NCBI GenBank assembly: GCA_011390985.1
Contig: JAABRJ010000397.1
Span: forward strand, 1 to 7,786
Reading direction: 5' to 3'
Origin: Desulfobacteraceae bacterium
GTDB taxonomy: Bacteria; Desulfobacterota; Desulfobacteria; Desulfobacterales; JAABRJ01
Length of the DNA stretch: 7,786 bases
The position numbers were made by a program, and so were the translations under genes. Below the pieces are notes generated by a model. That model worked only from the letters and a program-made list of their open reading frames with translations, did not search any database and had not been told where the DNA came from. Position 1 is the first letter of the stretch. Every line of letters starts with the position of its first letter. Below, piece by piece: positions 5,284 to 7,786 of this stretch.

Positions 5284-7614
5284 ATGAGCAAAACGAAATT
5301 CCACGTCATCGCGGGAAAGGAAAACAGCACCCGCCTGGCTTCGCGAATATTGGAAGACCGCATCCAGGCCGCGGTTTCCCGGGGGCACCGCCATATCGAG
5401 GTGCAGGCAATGGGCCAGCACGGGATCGGCGGGCGGCTCTGGAGGGCCGGCGAGGACCCGCTGTTCATCCGGGTGAGCGGCCACTCCGGTCAGCGTCTGG
5501 GCTCGCTGGGCTTTCCCAACACCCGGATCGAAGCCATGGGGCCGGCCTCGGACGACGTCGGGTGGCTCAACGCCGGGGCCGAAATCGTGGTCCACGGCAA
5601 TGCGGCCAACGGCATCGCCAACGGCATGTCCCAGGGCAAGGTTTTCATCGGCGGCAACATCGGCGCCCGCGGCATGACCATGACCAAGCACAACCCGCGC
5701 TTTGCGCCGCCTGAGCTGTGGGTCCTGGGGTCGGTGGGGGACTATTTCGGCGAGTTCATGGCCGGCGGCATCGCCGTGATCTGCGGCGTGGAGCCCCAGG
5801 ACCCCGCGAATGTGCTCGGCTACCGGCCCTTCGTGGGCATGGTCGGCGGCAAGGTCTTCTTCCGCGGCCCCCATCAGGGGTTCAGCCAGGCGGATGCCCG
5901 GATGATGCCGATTTCCGACGAGGAATGGGGCTGGCTGGCAGAGAACCTGGAAGGCTTTGCGGGGCGGATCAAGCGCCCTGAAGTGCTCAAGCCCCTCTCG
6001 GACCGGCGCCAGTGGCAGCTGCTGGTCGCCCGCACCCCCCAGGAGCGCCTGGGCCTCACCAGCCGCTCGATGGCGTCCTTCCACAAGGAGATCTGGGACC
6101 GCGAACTGGGCCACGGCGGGCTGGTGGGCGACCTGACCGACATCGACCGCAGCACCATCCCCGTGATCACCACCGGCGACCTGCGCCGCTATCTGCCGGT
6201 CTGGGAAAATCGTAAGTACAAGGCCCCCTGCGAGGCCACCTGCCCCACCGGGATTCCCGTCCAGCAGCGCTGGCAGCTGATCCGCGAAGGTCGCATGGAC
6301 GAGGCGGTGGACCTGGCCCTGACCTACACTCCCTTTCCAGCCACGGTCTGCGGCTACCTGTGCCCCAACCTCTGCATGAGCGCCTGCACACGCCAGTCGG
6401 CGGCCATGTTTCCGGTGGACATCCGCCATCTCGGCAAGGCCAGCATCGATGCCAAGCTGCCCCCGCTGCCGCCCCTTTCCGGCAAGCGCATCGCGGTCGT
6501 CGGCGGCGGCCCGGCGGGCCTGTCGGTGGCCTGGCAGTTGCGCCGCTACGGCCACGAGGCGGTGGTCTATGACCGTTCCGAGAAGCTGGGCGGAAAGATC
6601 GCCAACGTCATCCCGGACAGCCGGATCCCGCAGGACGTGGTGACCCATGAACTGGAGCGCATCGCGGAGGTCATCCCGCACGTCAACCTGCAGCAGAACC
6701 TGACGCGCGACGAAACCGAGCGGCTGCGCGCGGATTTTGACTTCATGGTCATCGCCGCCGGGGCCCAGAAACCCCGCAGCCTGCCGATTCCGGGCAGCGA
6801 ACGGCTGGTCACCGCCCTGGACTTCCTGCGGGAGAGCAAGGCCGGCCGCTTCACGCCCGGCAAACGCGTGGTGATCATCGGGGCCGGCAACGTCGGCTGC
6901 GACGCGGCCACCGAGGCCCACCGGCTGGGTGCCCGCCAGATCACCCTCCTGGACGTTCAGCAACCGGCCTCCTTCGGCAAGGAGCGCGAGGCCGCCGAGG
7001 CCGCCGGGGCCGAGTTCCGCTGGCCGGTTTTCACCAAGGAGATCACCGCCAAGGGCGTCAAGCTCAACACCGGCGAGGTCATTCCGGCCGACACGGTGAT
7101 CATCTCGATCGGGGACGTTCCCGACCTGGAATTTCTGCCCCGCGACATCGTCACCGAGCGGGGCTTCGTGACGGTCAATGACCACATGCAGACCTCCGAC
7201 CCCAAGGTCTTCGCCATTGGGGACGCGGTCAAGCCGGGGCTGCTGACGGACGCCATCGGCGCCGGCCGCAAGGCGGCGGCGGCCATCAACGACATTCTCA
7301 ACGGCAAACGCCCGCTGGCCGATTCGCGCGCCATGATCGACCGCCGACGGGTCCATCTGGAGTACTTCGACCCCCGCGTCACCGCCTTCGAGGACATGGC
7401 GCACTGCGGCTCCCAGTGCTCTTCCTGCGGCGCCTGCCGGGACTGCGGCCTGTGTGCGGCGATCTGTCCCCAGGCCGCCATCAGCCGGCGGGACCTGGGC
7501 GCACCGGAGTACGAGTACGTGGTCGATGCCGACCTGTGCATCGGGTGCGGATTCTGTGCCGGTGCCTGCCCGTGCGGCATCTGGGACCTGGTGGAAAACG
7601 ACCCCCTGGGGTAG
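5284..7614 (+). CDS. gltD: GltB GXGXG domain fused to GltD-like FAD/NAD(P) oxidoreductase with C-terminal ferredoxin
   Basis: This 776-residue protein joins three parts. Residues about 15-215 are the GXGXG beta-helix that normally ends GltB (SGHSGQRLGSLG near 65, VHGNAANGIANGMSQG, GGIAVICG at 161-168). After a linker, residues 316-368 form a GltD/DPYD-like iron-sulfur domain with C316, C320, C356, C360, C364 and C368. Then come FAD-binding VVGGGPAGL (405-413) with LGG at 435-437, nucleotide-binding IIGAGNVGCDAA (531-542), and FAIGDAV (643-649). The C-terminus adds two ferredoxin motifs, C718/C721/C724/C728 and C752/C755/C758/C762. It should deliver electrons from NAD(P)H or ferredoxin to the FMN subunit. 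D557 ends the second strand where NADPH-type GltD has arginines, hinting at NADH. The start at 5284 has GGAG six bases upstream; an in-frame ATG at 5242 lies inside the stem-loop and lacks a site. Cytosolic, with no signal peptide. Domain calls are firm; the electron donor is inferred. Confidence 0.9.
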   Translation: MSKTKFHVIAGKENSTRLASRILEDRIQAAVSRGHRHIEVQAMGQHGIGGRLWRAGEDPLFIRVSGHSGQRLGSLGFPNTRIEAMGPASDDVGWLNAGAEIVVHGNAANGIANGMSQGKVFIGGNIGARGMTMTKHNPRFAPPELWVLGSVGDYFGEFMAGGIAVICGVEPQDPANVLGYRPFVGMVGGKVFFRGPHQGFSQADARMMPISDEEWGWLAENLEGFAGRIKRPEVLKPLSDRRQWQLLVARTPQERLGLTSRSMASFHKEIWDRELGHGGLVGDLTDIDRSTIPVITTGDLRRYLPVWENRKYKAPCEATCPTGIPVQQRWQLIREGRMDEAVDLALTYTPFPATVCGYLCPNLCMSACTRQSAAMFPVDIRHLGKASIDAKLPPLPPLSGKRIAVVGGGPAGLSVAWQLRRYGHEAVVYDRSEKLGGKIANVIPDSRIPQDVVTHELERIAEVIPHVNLQQNLTRDETERLRADFDFMVIAAGAQKPRSLPIPGSERLVTALDFLRESKAGRFTPGKRVVIIGAGNVGCDAATEAHRLGARQITLLDVQQPASFGKEREAAEAAGAEFRWPVFTKEITAKGVKLNTGEVIPADTVIISIGDVPDLEFLPRDIVTERGFVTVNDHMQTSDPKVFAIGDAVKPGLLTDAIGAGRKAAAAINDILNGKRPLADSRAMIDRRRVHLEYFDPRVTAFEDMAHCGSQCSSCGACRDCGLCAAICPQAAISRRDLGAPEYEYVVDADLCIGCGFCAGACPCGIWDLVENDPLG

Positions 7615-7622
7615 CCGCCCCG

Positions 7623-7640
7623 GCAAACCGGCCGGCTTGC
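7623..7640. repeat. Near-palindrome between gltD and carA
   Basis: GCAAACCGG is followed at once by CCGGCTTGC, its reverse complement with one mismatch. With no loop it suits a protein site better than an RNA hairpin. An alternative is the small hairpin CCGG-CAAA-CCGG at 7620-7631. No T-run follows, so transcription probably continues into carA across this 61-base gap. Confidence 0.2.
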
Positions 7641-7675
7641 AATTCAACCCTGCGGCCAAAAACGATGGAACTCAG

Positions 7676-7786
7676 ATGGATGCACTCTTAGCCCTTGAAG
7701 ACGGCCGGCACTTTGCCTGCCGCGCGTTCACCGGCCCGGGCGAGGCCGGGGGCGAGCTGGTCTTCAACACCAGCATGACCGGGTAC
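7676..7786 (+). CDS. carA: Carbamoyl-phosphate synthase small (glutaminase) subunit, N-terminal fragment
   Basis: CarA hydrolyses glutamine and channels ammonia to CarB, making carbamoyl phosphate for arginine and pyrimidines. Only the first 37 codons are inside the window, and the frame is open to the last base. They read MDALLALEDG followed by ELVFNTSMTGY, the typical CarA start: a first strand, then the conserved (E)xVFNTxMTGY motif. The glutamine amidotransferase domain with the catalytic Cys lies beyond the edge. GGAA at 7667-7670 is a weak ribosome site. An ATG at 7665 is in another frame and ends after eight codons. The gene is 61 bases after gltD on the same strand with no terminator between, so it may share the glutamate synthase transcript. 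carB would be expected downstream, but this cannot be seen. Confidence 0.9.
   Translation, partial: MDALLALEDGRHFACRAFTGPGEAGGELVFNTSMTGY

Noticed and set aside
5014..7659. An 881-codon open frame on the minus strand
   Set aside because: It is antisense to the clear GXGXG-GltD fusion, whose many cofactor motifs prove the plus strand. The minus-strand protein has no recognisable domain and the composition of a GC shadow.

Overview
The window is GC-rich chromosomal DNA with five protein genes, all in nitrogen and amino-acid metabolism. No mobile element, CRISPR array, rRNA or tRNA was seen. The glutamate synthase (GOGAT) is split and rich in iron-sulfur clusters, and the codon use is strongly GC-biased. 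This gene set suggests an anaerobic bacterium, most likely a sulfate-reducing Desulfobacterota. That placement is an inference from gene style and has not been confirmed by a search.

Layout. Positions 1-1900 (minus strand) carry the N-terminal two thirds of glnE, the bifunctional adenylyltransferase that controls glutamine synthetase; its C-terminus lies beyond the left edge. A divergent non-coding region follows (1901-2491). It holds a good sigma-54 (-24/-12) promoter match, upstream repeats that could be enhancer sites, and a leader hairpin that would cover the first ribosome binding site. Three plus-strand genes then encode one glutamate synthase in pieces: a stand-alone class II glutamine amidotransferase (2492-3622), an archaeal-type FMN synthase subunit with an N-terminal two-cluster ferredoxin (3586-5220), and a fusion of the GltB GXGXG domain with a GltD-like flavoprotein and a C-terminal two-cluster ferredoxin (5284-7614). 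The right edge cuts carA, the small subunit of carbamoyl-phosphate synthase, after 37 codons (7676-7786).

How the genes fit together. The first subunit should release ammonia from glutamine. The FMN subunit should combine it with 2-oxoglutarate to give glutamate. The flavoprotein/ferredoxin fusion should feed in electrons. GlnE, transcribed away from this operon, sets how active glutamine synthetase is, and so sets the glutamine supply to both GOGAT and CarA. I see no wholly new system. The points worth a second look are the rearranged, cluster-rich GOGAT, its cofactor-binding details, the regulatory region, and the lack of a normal start codon for glnE.
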